64,000 bases of DNA from CAVVZJ01 sp963752755 (GTDB lineage Bacteria; Planctomycetota; Planctomycetia; Isosphaerales; Isosphaeraceae), in contig CAVVZJ010000001.1 in assembly GCA_963752755.1 (NCBI GenBank), positions 2,418,001-2,482,000 of the forward strand. Direction: 5' to 3'. The notes below the pieces were generated by a model, which had not been told where the DNA came from, searched no databases, and was given only the letters and a program-made list of their open reading frames with translations. The position numbers were made by a program, and so were the translations under genes. Positions 19,406-29,043 of the stretch are shown piece after piece. Positions within the stretch are counted from its first letter, which is position 1. Each line of letters opens with the position of its first letter.

Positions 19406-19717
19406 ACCGGGGCCATTCTCGGGCAAGGTCCGTTGATGAGGCAAAAGGATTGACTCGCATGAGGGCTCGATCTGGCCATTGCAGTCAACTCTCAATTTGA
19501 CTCATTCACTCACGGAATCACAAAATCTGGATTTTCTGTTGAGTCGTTCGATTGGGCTTGCAAGCACAGTCGCAGGATGGTCATTCTGTCTGCGGGACAC
19601 GGGTGCCGCGGTTCGTCGCGGTCGCCTGGAGAACAGGCCAGACAACCGCGCAGCGTGGCGTGGATCGGGTCGCAGGGAGCGACGCGAGCCCGTGTCCTGA
19701 CCAGGGAGTTGAGAGCA
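19406..19717. other. Intergenic region before CAP-domain gene
   Basis: A 312-base gap. Bases 19480-19560 are clearly AT-richer than the surroundings and probably hold the promoter of the CAP-domain gene. No gene or repeat is recognised in it. Confidence 0.35.
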
Positions 19718-20235
19718 TTGACCTTTTCCAGCACCATCAGGACGAGCACCACGGTTGCCACGATGGCCCTGACCACGCTGTTGAGTCTCTCGGGCCCCTC
19801 GGCCCGGACCGCCCGCGCCGACGGCCCGCCCGCCGCCGCGCCCACGGCGACCACCCCCACCGCCCCGGCGCAGCCCGCACCAGGCGGCGCAGCGCCGCCC
19901 AGGCGACGGTTTATGTCCAGCAACCTGTGGGCGATCCCTACGGATTCACCAACTGGCTGAACTCGGTCCGCGCCCGCTATGGTTTGCCGTCGGTCGGCTA
20001 CGACCCGAACCTGGCGAACTGGGCCGCCGCCAACAGCGCCCAGCAAGCCGCGCGCGGCCTGGGTCACTTTGTGATGGGACCAGCCCGGTTCCAAAACAGC
20101 GCCATGGGGAACTCCGCCACCATCGGGAATCAGTGGATGGCCTCCCCCGCCCATCGTGCGGCCCTGCTCGACCCGACAATCCGCTGGATCGGCCTGGCGG
20201 GTTACGGAGCCTACTGGACTTTTAACGCTTACTGA
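19718..20235 (+). CDS. Secreted CAP/SCP-domain protein (frame-broken)
   Basis: About 170 residues: an N-terminal export signal, an Ala/Pro/Thr-rich linker (ADGPPAAAPTATTPTAPAQPAP) and a short CAP domain. The domain shows 'FTNWLNSVRARYGLPSVGYDPNLANWAAANSAQQ', 'GLGHFV' and 'NSATIGNQWMASPAHRAALLDPTIRWIGL', the usual order of CAP motifs with the conserved His and Glu positions only partly kept. The frame breaks near 19900 between signal and domain. The start is TTG 19718 after 'ggag', or ATG 19763 if the signal is shorter. CAP proteins in bacteria are extracellular with varied roles; none can be assigned here. Confidence 0.78.
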
Positions 20236-20267
20236 TAGGTCTTGATTCGCCCGCCGTGGACCGGGCT

Positions 20268-20295
20268 CCCCCGCGACGCGATGTCGTCGCGGGGG
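20268..20295. terminator. Bidirectional hairpin terminator
   Basis: This is a perfect 11-bp stem, 'cccccgcgacg' (20268-20278) and 'cgtcgcggggg' (20285-20295), with a six-base loop. It lies between two convergent genes, which fits a shared terminator. There is no long T-run on either side, so it may act with Rho or as a strong GC hairpin only. Confidence 0.6.
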
Positions 20296-20332
20296 ATTCC
20301 GACGGATGTGACAGTCCGGTTCACCCTTCTCC

Positions 20333-20695
20333 TCAGGCAGACCCGGCGCTCCGCGTTTGATCCAGACGCGGAAATCGTCGAGGACGGGATCAGGTAGCCT
20401 CCGGTCGGGAGGCATCATCGCAACCTCGCTGGAGTGTTCGAGGACGCGCATCAAGAGGCTGAACTCGGGCTTGCCGGGGACGATCGCCGGTCCTGAGTCG
20501 CCACCGTCGATCAGGCCGCGACGGGTGTCGAGGCGGAGTCCGGCCTCGATCGTCTTCGCCCTGGCGGAATGACAGGAATAGCATTCCTTGACGAGCACCG
20601 GATGGATCTTCTCCCGGTAGAGATCCAGCCCTTCCGGGTCCTCCGGGCCGGCGCGACAAGGTGAGCAGAAGCACGGGGATGAGAGAAGCGACCAT
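20333..20695 (-). CDS. Short secreted PSCyt1 (planctomycete cytochrome c-like) protein (frame-broken)
   Basis: About 120 residues: signal segment 'MVASLIPVLLLT' and one PSCyt1 domain with 'VKECYSCHSARAKTIEAGLRLDTRRGLIDGGDSGPAIVPGKPEFSLLMRVL' and 'MMPPDRRLPDPVLDDFRVWIKRGAP'. The CxxCH is a potential haem c site. PSCyt1 is normally the first domain of a long PSCyt1-DUF1549-DUF1553 protein, as at 40002-42689; here it stands alone. Frame breaks lie near 20640 and 20335. The end near 20333 is an estimate from the usual 'KRGAP' terminus of the domain plus a TGA in the neighbouring frame. Confidence 0.65.
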
Positions 20696-20883
20696 CCGGG
20701 GAACCTCCACGATCCGGGTCGCGAGTCGATCGCGTCCGACCTGCTTTCCCGATCTTAACCGATCGACTTCGGCGATTCCCGCGTCCGGCTCGGGCCGATC
20801 GGCCAGCGGGATGGGCGGGGCGCGTCGGCTGGCGTACAATGGTCGCCTTGCGACGGGAGGAACCGCGGGAAGGTAGACCAACG

Positions 20884-21898
20884 ATGAGCGACCTGGCAAT
20901 CCGCGTCAAGGACCTGCACAAGACCTACCCCGGCCGCGACGGGCCGGTGGAGGCGGTCAAGGGGCTCGACCTGGAGATCGCGACCGGCGAGTGCTTCGGC
21001 CTGCTCGGTCCGAACGGGGCGGGCAAGACCACGACCATCGAGATCCTCGAAGGGATCAAGCCGGCCACCTCGGGCGAGGTCGAGGTGCTCGGTCGGCGCT
21101 GGGAAGCCGATGAGTCGGCGATCCGCGAGCGGATCGGGGTGACGTTGCAGGAGACGAAGTTCCCCGAGAAATCGACCGTGCAGGAACTCGTCCGCCTCTT
21201 CCGAAGCTTCTACAAGCAAGGGCCGGAGCCGCTGGAGGTGCTCGGTCGGGTGGCGCTGGAGCCGAAGGCGAACGCCTTCGTCGAGACGCTCTCCGGCGGT
21301 CAGCAGCGGCGACTGGCGGTGGCGCTGGCCCTCGTGGGCGACCCGGAATTGCTCTTCCTCGACGAGCCGACGACCGGCCTCGATCCCCAGTCCCGCCGGC
21401 AGCTCTGGGACCTGATCCGCGAGCTGCAAGGGCAAGGGCGCACCACCCTCCTGACGACGCACTACATGGACGAGGCCGAGAAGCTCTGCGACCGGGTGGC
21501 GATCGTCGATCACGGGAAGGTGATCGCGCTCGGCTCGCCTCGCGAGCTGATCGCCAGGCTGGGCGGCGAGCACGTCGTCGAGTTCGCGCTGGAAGGCGAG
21601 GGCGAGCGGCCGGCGCCGGAGGCGTTCGCCGACCTGGAGACGGTCCTGGGCTCCCGGTTCGAGAACGACGGCTACGCCTTGACGGTCGGCGAGCCGCACC
21701 GGGCGATCCCGGCGCTGATCGACCGATCTGGAGTCGGGTCATCATCACCTCGCCCGGCTCACGACGCGACAGGTGAGCCTGGAAGACGTCTTCGTCTCCC
21801 TGACCGGCCGCCACCTCCGTGAGGACGAGGAGGGCGCGGGCGAGACGTCGGCCAAAGGGCGACGACGGGGACGGAAACGGTCGCGAGCCGGCTCGTGA
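20884..21898 (+). CDS. ABC transporter ATP-binding protein (ABC-2 type; frame break near C-terminus)
   Basis: A nucleotide-binding subunit of about 338 residues. Walker A is 'GPNGAGKTT' at 42-50, the signature 'LSGGQQRR' is near 142, and Walker B is 'LLFLDEPTTG', followed by the H-loop in 'LTTHYMDEAE'. The CcmA/DrrA-like C-terminal extension ends 'TTRQVSLEDVFVSLTGRHLRED', read in a second frame after a break near 21730. I chose the ATG at 20884 (MSDLAIRVKDLHKTYPG). The likely permease partner is the ABC-2 protein at 27223-28296, separated from it by three extracellular-protein genes on the same strand. Confidence 0.93.
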
Positions 21899-21992
21899 AT
21901 GGTGCCTGGATGCTGGAATCCGAGGGAGGACGCCGGTAGGATCGTCGCCGTGGTGTCCCGGCCTTCCTGGATTTCCATGTCGAGGCGAAACG

Positions 21993-23561
21993 ATGCGACG
22001 ATGGGCCGTCCTGCTCGCGACCCTGGTATCCCTCCTGCTCCCGTCCTTCTCCCCAGCCCAACCGCCCGTCTCCGACCGGTCCGAGGCCGGGAAGAAGGAT
22101 GAGAAGGCCGGTGAAGCGAAGAAGGAAAACGGCAAGAAGCCGGGACGCAGTGACGATGACGAGCCGGTCGTCACCGAGCATGAGATCCAGATCGGCGAAC
22201 GGACGCTCGCCTACACCGCCACGGCTGGCATGCTCCCGATCCGCAACGACGCGGGCACGACCGAGGCCCACATCTTCTACGTGGCTTACACCCGCAAGGG
22301 GGTCGCGGACCAGGCGAAGCGTCCCTTGATGTTCAGCTTCAACGGTGGCCCCGGCTCGGCGTCGGTCTGGCTGCACCTCGGGGCGCTCGGTCCGAAGCGG
22401 ATCGTGATGCCCGACGACGCCGGGTTCGCCCGGCCACCGTTCCGGCTGGTGGACAATGCGGCCACCTGGCTCGACTTCACCGACCTCGTCTTCATCGACC
22501 CGTCGGCACCGGCTACAGCCGGGCCACCAAGCCCGAGCTGAACCGGAAGTTCCACGGACTCCGCGGCGACATCGACTCGGTGGGCGAGTTCATCCGGTTG
22601 TACCTGACTCGCCACGAGCGCTGGGAGTCGCCCCTGTACCTCGTCGGCGAGAGCTACGGCACGACGCGGGCCTCGGGACTCTCCGAGCACCTGGTCGATC
22701 GCGGGATCGCGCTGAACGGGATCGTGCTGATCTCGTCGGTCCTGAACTTCCAGACGTTGAACTTCGGCCAGGGGAACGACCTGCCTTACTTGCTCTACGT
22801 CCCCACCTACGCCGCGACCGCCTGGTATCACAAGAGGCTGCCGGACGACCTCCAGAACAAGGAATTGCCCGCGCTTCCTCGAAGAAGTGGAGACGTGGGC
22901 CACCCGAGACTACGCCCGCGCCCTGGAGCGGGGCGACCGTCTCGGAGGCGCCGAGCGAAAGGCGATCGTCGATGCATTGGCCCGCTACACCGGCTTGAGT
23001 GCGGAGTACGTCGAGAACAGCAACCTCCGCATCTCGATCATGCGGTTCTGCAAGGAACTCCTTCGGGACAGGAAGCGGACGGTCGGCCGGCTCGACAGCC
23101 GCTATGTCGGCATCGACGCCTCGGCTGTCGGCGCCACGATTGAGACGGACCCGAGCATGTCGGCGATCCGGCCGCCGTACACGGCGACGTTCAACCAGTA
23201 CGTCCGCGAGGAACTGGAGTACGAGACCGATCGACCCTACTACATCCTCGGCGAAGGCGTCGGCCGCTGGGATTGGGGCACCGACGGCAACGGCTTCCCC
23301 GACACCAGCGCCGAGCTTCGGGACGCCCTGGCGAAGAACCCTTTCATGAACGTCTTCGTCGCATCCGGCTTTTTCGACCTGGCGACCCCGTATTTCGCCA
23401 CCGAGTACACGCTCGCCCACATGAACCTCGACCCCAAGCAGCGCGAGCGATTCACGACGGCCGAGTATCGCGCCGGGCACATGATGTATGTGCATGGGGC
23501 ATCCCTGAAGAAGCTTCGAGACGACGTGGATCAGTTCCTCTCGAAAGCGAATAACCCCTGA
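21993..23561 (+). CDS. Secreted serine carboxypeptidase (peptidase S10; frame-broken)
   Basis: A secreted alpha/beta hydrolase of about 520 residues of the S10 carboxypeptidase family. After a signal peptide (RRWAVLLATLVSLLLPSFSPAQ) and a Lys/Glu-rich linker it shows 'MFSFNGGPGSASVWLHLGALGP' (oxyanion hole), 'DPVGTGYS'-like sequence restored at a break near 22505, and 'VGESYGT' with the catalytic serine. 'ASGFFDLATP' holds the aspartate and 'YRAGHMMYVH' the histidine. A second break is near 22870. The triad is therefore complete. It would remove C-terminal residues from peptides outside the cell. The PL10 gene follows 18 bases on. Confidence 0.9.
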
Positions 23562-23579
23562 ATCGAAGGAGTGCCGGCG

Positions 23580-25127
23580 ATGCGGAAGAACCGCCCACTT
23601 CGTGCGATCGCTCGCAACGTCCTGACGGTGGCCCTGTTGGCCTGGCCTTCCGGTGGAGACGTCCAGGCGGCGGATGGTCCGACTCACGAGCAAGCCGCCC
23701 AGGCGCTCCGCCGGGCCGTCAACTTCTTCCGCGAGAAGGTGGCCGATCATGGCGGCTACGTCTATCGCGTCAGCGGCGACCTGGCGATCCGCGAGGGCGA
23801 GGGCAAGGCCCCACCGGGCACCGACTGGGTCCAACCGCCGGGAACGCCCACCGTCGGCGAAGCCTACCTCGTTGCCTTCGAGGCGACCGGTGATCCCTAC
23901 TACAAGGAGGCGGCTCGCGAAACCGCGATGGCCCTCGTCCGCGGCCAGCTCCACTCCGGAGGATGGGACTACCGGATCGAGTTCAACCCGGAGGATCGCG
24001 AGAAGATCCGATATCGGGTCGGCCCCGATGGGAAACAGACTCCCGACCCGACCCCGTCGAAAGCCCTGCGCGATCCGGGCGGCTGGGACGTCTGGAAGCA
24101 CCGCAAGGTCAAGGGGAACGTCACCACGCTCGACGACGACACCACCCAGGCCGCGACCCGCTTCCTCGTTCGGGCCGACAGGGCGTTCGACTTCCAGGAC
24201 AAGGAAATCCACGAGGCCGCGACCTATGCCTTGAAGTCGCTCCAACAAAGCCAGTATCCCAACGGCGGCTGGTCGGCCAACTACGACCGCTTCCCCGAGG
24301 TCTCGCCCAGCGCCGACCATTACCCGGTGATCCCGGCCGCGTACCCGGAGAGCTGGTCGCGAACCTGGCCGAAGGACTTCACGGGATGTTACGTCCTCAA
24401 CGACAACCTGGTCGCCGACATGATCGCGACGATGCTGCTGGCCCACGAGGTCTATGACGACGATGCCTTCCTCACCAGCGCCCGTCAGGCGGGGGCCTTC
24501 CTCATCCTGGCCCAGATGCCCGATCCCCAGCCGGCGTGGGCGCAGCAATACAACCGCGACATGCAGCCGGACTGGTCGCGCAAGTTCGAGCCGCCCGCGG
24601 TCAGCGGGGGCGAGTCGCAAAACGTGATGCGGGCCTTGATGGCCCTCTACCGCCGGACCGGCGACGCCAAGTACCTGGAGCCGATCCCGCGCGCCCTGGA
24701 CTACCTTCGACGCTCGCAGCTCCCCGACGGCCGGCTGGCTCGCTTCTACGAGTTGCGGACCAACCGCCCCTTGTATTTCACAAAAGACTATCAGTTGACC
24801 TACAATTCTGACGACATGCCGACCCATTACGGATTCATCGTCGGCTCGAACCTGGATGCGATCGAGGCCGAGTATCGCCGGCTGAAGGAGTCGGGACCGA
24901 CGGACACCGATCCCGGGTCGCGGAAGCGGTCGCGGCCCCGGTTGACCTCCGACCTGGAGGCGAAGACCCGGGCCATCCTCGACGCTCTCGATGATCGAGG
25001 GGCCTGGGTCGAGCATCACCGGATGACCGCCCACAAGGTCGAGCCGGCCTCGGGCGTGATCGAGTCGCAGACCTTCGCGAAAAACGTGGCGACGCTCAGT
25101 CGCTACCTCGAAGCGACGGCGGATTGA
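23580..25127 (+). CDS. Pectate lyase, polysaccharide lyase family 10
   Basis: A 515-residue exported PL10 enzyme that cleaves polygalacturonate by beta-elimination. The blocks 'HSGGWDYRIEF', 'YPNGGWSANYDRFPEVSPSADHYP', 'CYVLNDNLVADMIATML', 'MPDPQPAWAQQYNRDMQPDWSRKFEP', 'LARFYELRTNRPLYFTKDYQLTYNSDDMPTHYGF' are the PL10 fingerprint and include the conserved Asp and Arg of the active site. A signal peptide covers about residues 1-30. I chose the ATG at 23580, which is spaced well from 'gaagga'; a GTG at 23571 is too close. Its place beside a carboxypeptidase, an FG-GAP protein and ABC subunits suggests breakdown of plant or algal polymers. Confidence 0.92.
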   Translation: MRKNRPLRAIARNVLTVALLAWPSGGDVQAADGPTHEQAAQALRRAVNFFREKVADHGGYVYRVSGDLAIREGEGKAPPGTDWVQPPGTPTVGEAYLVAFEATGDPYYKEAARETAMALVRGQLHSGGWDYRIEFNPEDREKIRYRVGPDGKQTPDPTPSKALRDPGGWDVWKHRKVKGNVTTLDDDTTQAATRFLVRADRAFDFQDKEIHEAATYALKSLQQSQYPNGGWSANYDRFPEVSPSADHYPVIPAAYPESWSRTWPKDFTGCYVLNDNLVADMIATMLLAHEVYDDDAFLTSARQAGAFLILAQMPDPQPAWAQQYNRDMQPDWSRKFEPPAVSGGESQNVMRALMALYRRTGDAKYLEPIPRALDYLRRSQLPDGRLARFYELRTNRPLYFTKDYQLTYNSDDMPTHYGFIVGSNLDAIEAEYRRLKESGPTDTDPGSRKRSRPRLTSDLEAKTRAILDALDDRGAWVEHHRMTAHKVEPASGVIESQTFAKNVATLSRYLEATAD

Positions 25128-25155
25128 ACCGCCGAAACCGAGGGAGGAATCCGGG

Positions 25156-27126
25156 ATGGGACGCAGAGTCTGGGCGGTCGGCGTGCTGTCAGTGTGGCTC
25201 TCCTCCGCGCCCTCGCCAGCCGACGAGGCAATCCCACGCCTGAAGCATCACCAGCCGGGCCTGACCGTCGATCTCGGCGTCGGCCTCTGGGCCTGGCCGG
25301 TGCCGATGGACACGGATGGCGACGGCGACCTCGACCTCCTGGTGGTCTGCCCAGACGTGCCGTTCAACGGGACCTACCGGTTCGAGAACCCCGACGGCCG
25401 GGTGAGGTCGCCCGTCTTCCGACCCGGCGTGCGGGTGGGGCCGGGTCGGCACGACGTGATGCCTTCGTATGTTGATGGGAAGGTCTGCGTGCTCGTCCCC
25501 GGACGCGAGGTCATGGACCTCGCCACGAAGGGCACGGCCGAGTCACGAGCCATCTATTTGTCGGGCAATGTTCATAAAAAAGGGCGTCGGACGCGGGAGA
25601 ACCAGTGGCGTCAGGTCGATTACGACGGGGACGGCGATCTCGACCTCATCGCGGGCGTGGCCGACTGGACCGATTATGGCTGGGACGACGCCTTCGACGC
25701 CCACGGCCGCTGGATGCGGGGGCCGCTGCATGCCTATCTCTACCTCATCCGCAACCGTGGAAGCGATGCAAAACCCGACTACGAGACGCCACGGAAGATC
25801 GAGGCGGGTGGACGGGTCCTCGACGTGTACGGAAGGCCGTCGCCGAACTTTGCCGACTTCGATGGCGACGGCGATCTCGACCTGATCTGCGGTGAGTTCC
25901 TCGACCGGCTCACCTACTTCGAGAACGTCGGCACCCGCACCGAGCCCGAATACCGGCGCGGCCGGGCTGTGCTCGATCCCGAGGGACGTCCGATCGTCAT
26001 GGACCTTCAGATGATCGTCCCCGTGGCGATCGACTGGGACGGCGACGGCGACACGGATCTGGTCATTGGCGACGAGGACGGGCGGGTGGCGTTGGTCGAG
26101 CACACCGGCCGGTTGATCGACGGTACGCCGCGGTTCCGGCGGCCGTCTTACTTCCGTCAGGAGGCCGACGACGTGAAGTTCGGGTCACTTGTTACCCCCT
26201 CGGCGGCCGACTGGGACGGCGACGGCGACACGGACCTGATCGTCGGCAACTCGGCCGGCTATCTGGGGTTCATCGCCAACCTCGGCGGCGACCCGGTCCA
26301 CTGGGCGGAGCCGGTTCGCCTGAAAGCCGGTGGGGAGACGATCCGCATTCAGGCCGGCCCGAGCGGCTCGATCCAGGGGCCTTGCGAGGCGAAGTGGGGC
26401 TATACCGTGCCTTGCGTGGCCGACTGGGACGGCGACGGACGTCTCGACATCGTGGTCAACTCGATCTGGGGTACCGTGGTCTGGTATCGCAACGTCGGCG
26501 TGGCGACCAGCCCCGCGCTGGCGCCGGCCAAGCCGATCGCGGTGGACTGGCCGGGCGAGACGCCGAAGCCGGCGTGGACGTGGTGGGAGCCCGAGGGCCG
26601 CCAACTCGTGACCCAGTGGCGGACGACACCGTTCGTGATCGACCTGAACGACGATGGCCGGAACGACCTCGTCCTGCTCGATCCCGAGGGGTACCTCGCC
26701 TTCTTCGAGCGGTTCCACCAGGCCGACGGCACGCTTGGACTCCGACCCGGCCGGCGGATCTTCCGGACGGAGGGGCCGTCCGGCTTCGACAGCAAGCAGG
26801 TCATCAAGGATTCCGAACCCGGCCTGCTCCGGCTGAATGTGGGCGAGGCCGGGGCGAGCGGTCGCCGCAAGTTTTGCCTGGCTGACTGGGATGGCGACGG
26901 CGACCTTGACCTGATCGTCAACAGCACGAGCGCGAACCTCCTGAGGAACGTCTCGACCGAGCCCGGCGAATTCCTCTTCCGCGACGAGGGACCGTTGACG
27001 ACCCAGAAGCTCGCGGGTCACACCACCTGCCCGACGATCGGCGACCTCGACGGCGACGGCCGGCCCGAATTGATCCTGGGGGCCGAGGACGGGCATCTTT
27101 ACGACCTGGGGCATCCCGAACGGTAG
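25156..27126 (+). CDS. Secreted FG-GAP/VCBS-repeat beta-propeller protein
   Basis: A 656-residue exported protein made of about nine repeats with the calcium-loop core D-x-D-G-D-G-x-x-D-L: for example 'DTDGDGDLDLLVV', 'DYDGDGDLDLIAG', 'DFDGDGDLDLICG', 'DWDGDGDTDLVIG' and 'DLDGDGRPELILG' at the end. Repeats are separated by 50-90 residues, which fits a calcium-stabilised beta-propeller. A signal peptide spans about residues 1-22. No catalytic domain is visible; such proteins usually bind ligands or scaffold. It lies 28 bases after the pectate lyase gene. The high internal identity of the repeats is mirrored in the DNA. Confidence 0.88.
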   Translation: MGRRVWAVGVLSVWLSSAPSPADEAIPRLKHHQPGLTVDLGVGLWAWPVPMDTDGDGDLDLLVVCPDVPFNGTYRFENPDGRVRSPVFRPGVRVGPGRHDVMPSYVDGKVCVLVPGREVMDLATKGTAESRAIYLSGNVHKKGRRTRENQWRQVDYDGDGDLDLIAGVADWTDYGWDDAFDAHGRWMRGPLHAYLYLIRNRGSDAKPDYETPRKIEAGGRVLDVYGRPSPNFADFDGDGDLDLICGEFLDRLTYFENVGTRTEPEYRRGRAVLDPEGRPIVMDLQMIVPVAIDWDGDGDTDLVIGDEDGRVALVEHTGRLIDGTPRFRRPSYFRQEADDVKFGSLVTPSAADWDGDGDTDLIVGNSAGYLGFIANLGGDPVHWAEPVRLKAGGETIRIQAGPSGSIQGPCEAKWGYTVPCVADWDGDGRLDIVVNSIWGTVVWYRNVGVATSPALAPAKPIAVDWPGETPKPAWTWWEPEGRQLVTQWRTTPFVIDLNDDGRNDLVLLDPEGYLAFFERFHQADGTLGLRPGRRIFRTEGPSGFDSKQVIKDSEPGLLRLNVGEAGASGRRKFCLADWDGDGDLDLIVNSTSANLLRNVSTEPGEFLFRDEGPLTTQKLAGHTTCPTIGDLDGDGRPELILGAEDGHLYDLGHPER

Positions 27127-27222
27127 CGGCTGACGTGGAGGAAACGGGGCAATCGGCCTATACTGGACGGATGCGGGGGCCGGCTCGGGTCCCGGCCCTG
27201 GGATGTTGGTAGGGATGCTCCG

Positions 27223-28296
27223 ATGTCGCACTATTCGTCGCTTCGCGAACTGTACCTGACCCGACTCCGCGAGTTCTACCGCCAGCCGGCGCGGATCTTC
27301 TGGGTCTATGGGTTCCCGACAGTCCTGGCGATCGTGCTGGGCGTGGCCTTCAAGAACCAGGCGCCGCAGAAGGTGCGCGTCGTACTGGTGAAGGGGCCGG
27401 GGGCGGAGGCGATCGAGGCGGAGCTGGAGAAGGAGTCGGTCCGGGCGGGCACGGCCTGGAGGCCGGGGATCACGTTCGTCGAGCGAGAGCCCGAGGAAGC
27501 GCTGCACGACCTGAGGACGGGCAACGAAGCACTCCTGATCGAGCCGTCGGCCTCGACGTCGGAGGCGTTGGCATATCGATACGACCCGACCCGACCCGAG
27601 GCCGTGGCCGCGCGGGCGGCCGTCGATGATGCCTTGCAACGGGCGCGGGGTCGGGAGGACGTGCTCGCGGTCAGCGAACAGACGAAGACCGTGCCGGGCA
27701 CGCGGTACATCGACTTCCTGATCCCCGGCCTGATCGCCTTGAACACGATGGGTGGCGGACTCTGGGGGGTCGGCTTCTTGCTGGTCAATTTCCGGATCGC
27801 GGGATTGCTCAAGCGATTCGTGGCGACGCCGATGCCGCGTCAGAACTTTCTCGGGGCGATCCTGGGGGCGCGATTGACCTTCCTGATCCCGGACGTCTTC
27901 GTCCTGCTGCTTCTGGGCGTGTTCGCCTTTGGAATGCCGATCCGCGGGAACCTCGGGACGCTCGTGCTGATCGAGGTGGTCGGGGCCCTGGCGTTTGCCG
28001 GGATCGGCTTGCTGGTCGCGAGTCGGGCAAAGACGACGGAGACGGTCAGCGGTCTGATGAACCTGGTGATGATCCCGATGTGGCTGCTCTCGGGTGTCTT
28101 CTTCGCCACGAGCCGGTATCCCGACGCCATGCAGCCGTTGATCCAGGTCTTGCCCCTGACGCAGCTTTGCGACGGTCTCCGCCTGGTGATCCTCCAGGGC
28201 AAAGGTCTAGCCGAGCTCGCCAAGCCCCTGGCGATCCTCGCCGCCTGGGCCGTCGGGACCTTCTGGCTCGCCTTGCGGGTCTTCCGCTGGACCTGA
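27223..28296 (+). CDS. ABC-2 type transporter permease
   Basis: A 357-residue permease. One hydrophobic segment near the N-terminus (FWVYGFPTVLAIVLGVAF) precedes an external domain of about 130 residues. At least five further membrane segments follow, including 'IDFLIPGLIALNTMGGGLWGVGFLLVN', 'LTFLIPDVFVLLLLGVFAF', 'LIEVVGALAFAGIGLLVA' and 'MNLVMIPMWLLSGVFF'. 'RYPDAMQPLIQVLPLTQLCDGLR' is typical of the ABC-2 family. The external loop before the membrane block suggests the YhhJ/DrrB-like export type. The likely ATPase is at 20884-21898. Its 3' end overlaps the convergent gene by 90 bases. Confidence 0.9.
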   Translation: MSHYSSLRELYLTRLREFYRQPARIFWVYGFPTVLAIVLGVAFKNQAPQKVRVVLVKGPGAEAIEAELEKESVRAGTAWRPGITFVEREPEEALHDLRTGNEALLIEPSASTSEALAYRYDPTRPEAVAARAAVDDALQRARGREDVLAVSEQTKTVPGTRYIDFLIPGLIALNTMGGGLWGVGFLLVNFRIAGLLKRFVATPMPRQNFLGAILGARLTFLIPDVFVLLLLGVFAFGMPIRGNLGTLVLIEVVGALAFAGIGLLVASRAKTTETVSGLMNLVMIPMWLLSGVFFATSRYPDAMQPLIQVLPLTQLCDGLRLVILQGKGLAELAKPLAILAAWAVGTFWLALRVFRWT

Positions 28297-28983
28297 GCCG
28301 GCCGCGGCGCGGGGCGAGATCGGAGACGAGCGGGCGAAGACCGGATGGCGAAAGACCTCGGCGAGGTCGAAGCGCCAGAGGTCGCGCTGCCGATCGGGAC
28401 TCGTCTCCAGGGGCGGCACGGGAACCTCGGCGATCAGGTGCCCGAAGAACGTGGCCTTCGCCGGGATCTCCACGTCCACGAACTCCGACTCAGACTGCAA
28501 CGGCAAGGCCGCCAGTGCCTCGCGACGATGAAGCCGGCAAGGCGAGTGGACGTCGAGCAACGGGACCGCGAAGAGAGTCTTCCAGCGCAGCCAGTCAAGC
28601 CGGCGTGCGAGCCGCCCGGCCACCGACGCGGGGCGCCGGCCAACGACGTGGTCGCACTTGTCGATCGCTTCGAGCAACGGGTCGAGATGACCGGGCAACC
28701 AGGGCTCGATGGCCGTCGTGATCAGAACCAGAGGTGCCGATGCCTCGCTCACCGCGGCGTCGATGGTGGGGCCGAGACCGGCATCGGCGCTCGTGGGCAA
28801 GACCCGCCATTCGGCCGGACGCTTCCGCCCCCGGATCAAGGCCACCAGATCCTCGGCGATTCCCTCCGCCCGATCCGGGCGGCCGGCATCGAACGCGAGG
28901 ACCAGGATCCCCGCGCCCGGCATCGGCTCGCGATGGAAATGGGCCTCGTAGGGGTCTTCGGGCGGGGAGACAGGCTGGGTCAT
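28207..28983 (-). CDS. Glycosyltransferase-like protein
   Basis: A 258-residue protein with a Rossmann-like N-terminal half ('GILVLAFDAGRPDRAEGIAEDLVALI') and 'ITTAIEPWLPGHLDPLLEAIDKCDHVVGRR', which resembles the donor-side part of family 2 glycosyltransferases, followed by 'LLDVHSPCRLHRREALAALPL' and 'FVDVEIPAKATFFGHLIAEVPVPP'. A DXD motif is not obvious, so activity is uncertain. The last 30 residues overlap the end of the permease gene and are Gly/Pro-rich, so the true stop may be upstream of 28207. It is followed on the same strand, in the upstream direction, by the aminotransferase gene. Confidence 0.68.
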   Translation of the reverse strand: MTQPVSPPEDPYEAHFHREPMPGAGILVLAFDAGRPDRAEGIAEDLVALIRGRKRPAEWRVLPTSADAGLGPTIDAAVSEASAPLVLITTAIEPWLPGHLDPLLEAIDKCDHVVGRRPASVAGRLARRLDWLRWKTLFAVPLLDVHSPCRLHRREALAALPLQSESEFVDVEIPAKATFFGHLIAEVPVPPLETSPDRQRDLWRFDLAEVFRHPVFARSSPISPRAAAGSGPAEDPQGEPEGPDGPGGEDRQGLGELG

Positions 28984-29043
28984 GGTCGGGTGGTTGGTCC
29001 GGCGGTGAGGAACGGGGTCCGGAGGGGAACGGTTCCGGTCCTC

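Noticed and set aside
22590..25034. Open frame of 814 codons on the minus strand
   Set aside because: It is antisense to the carboxypeptidase and pectate lyase genes, which have full sets of family motifs; long antisense frames are common in high-GC DNA.
25300..27080. Direct DNA repeats 'gactgggacggcgacggcga' as a mobile repeat
   Set aside because: They encode the calcium loops of the FG-GAP repeats within one protein.
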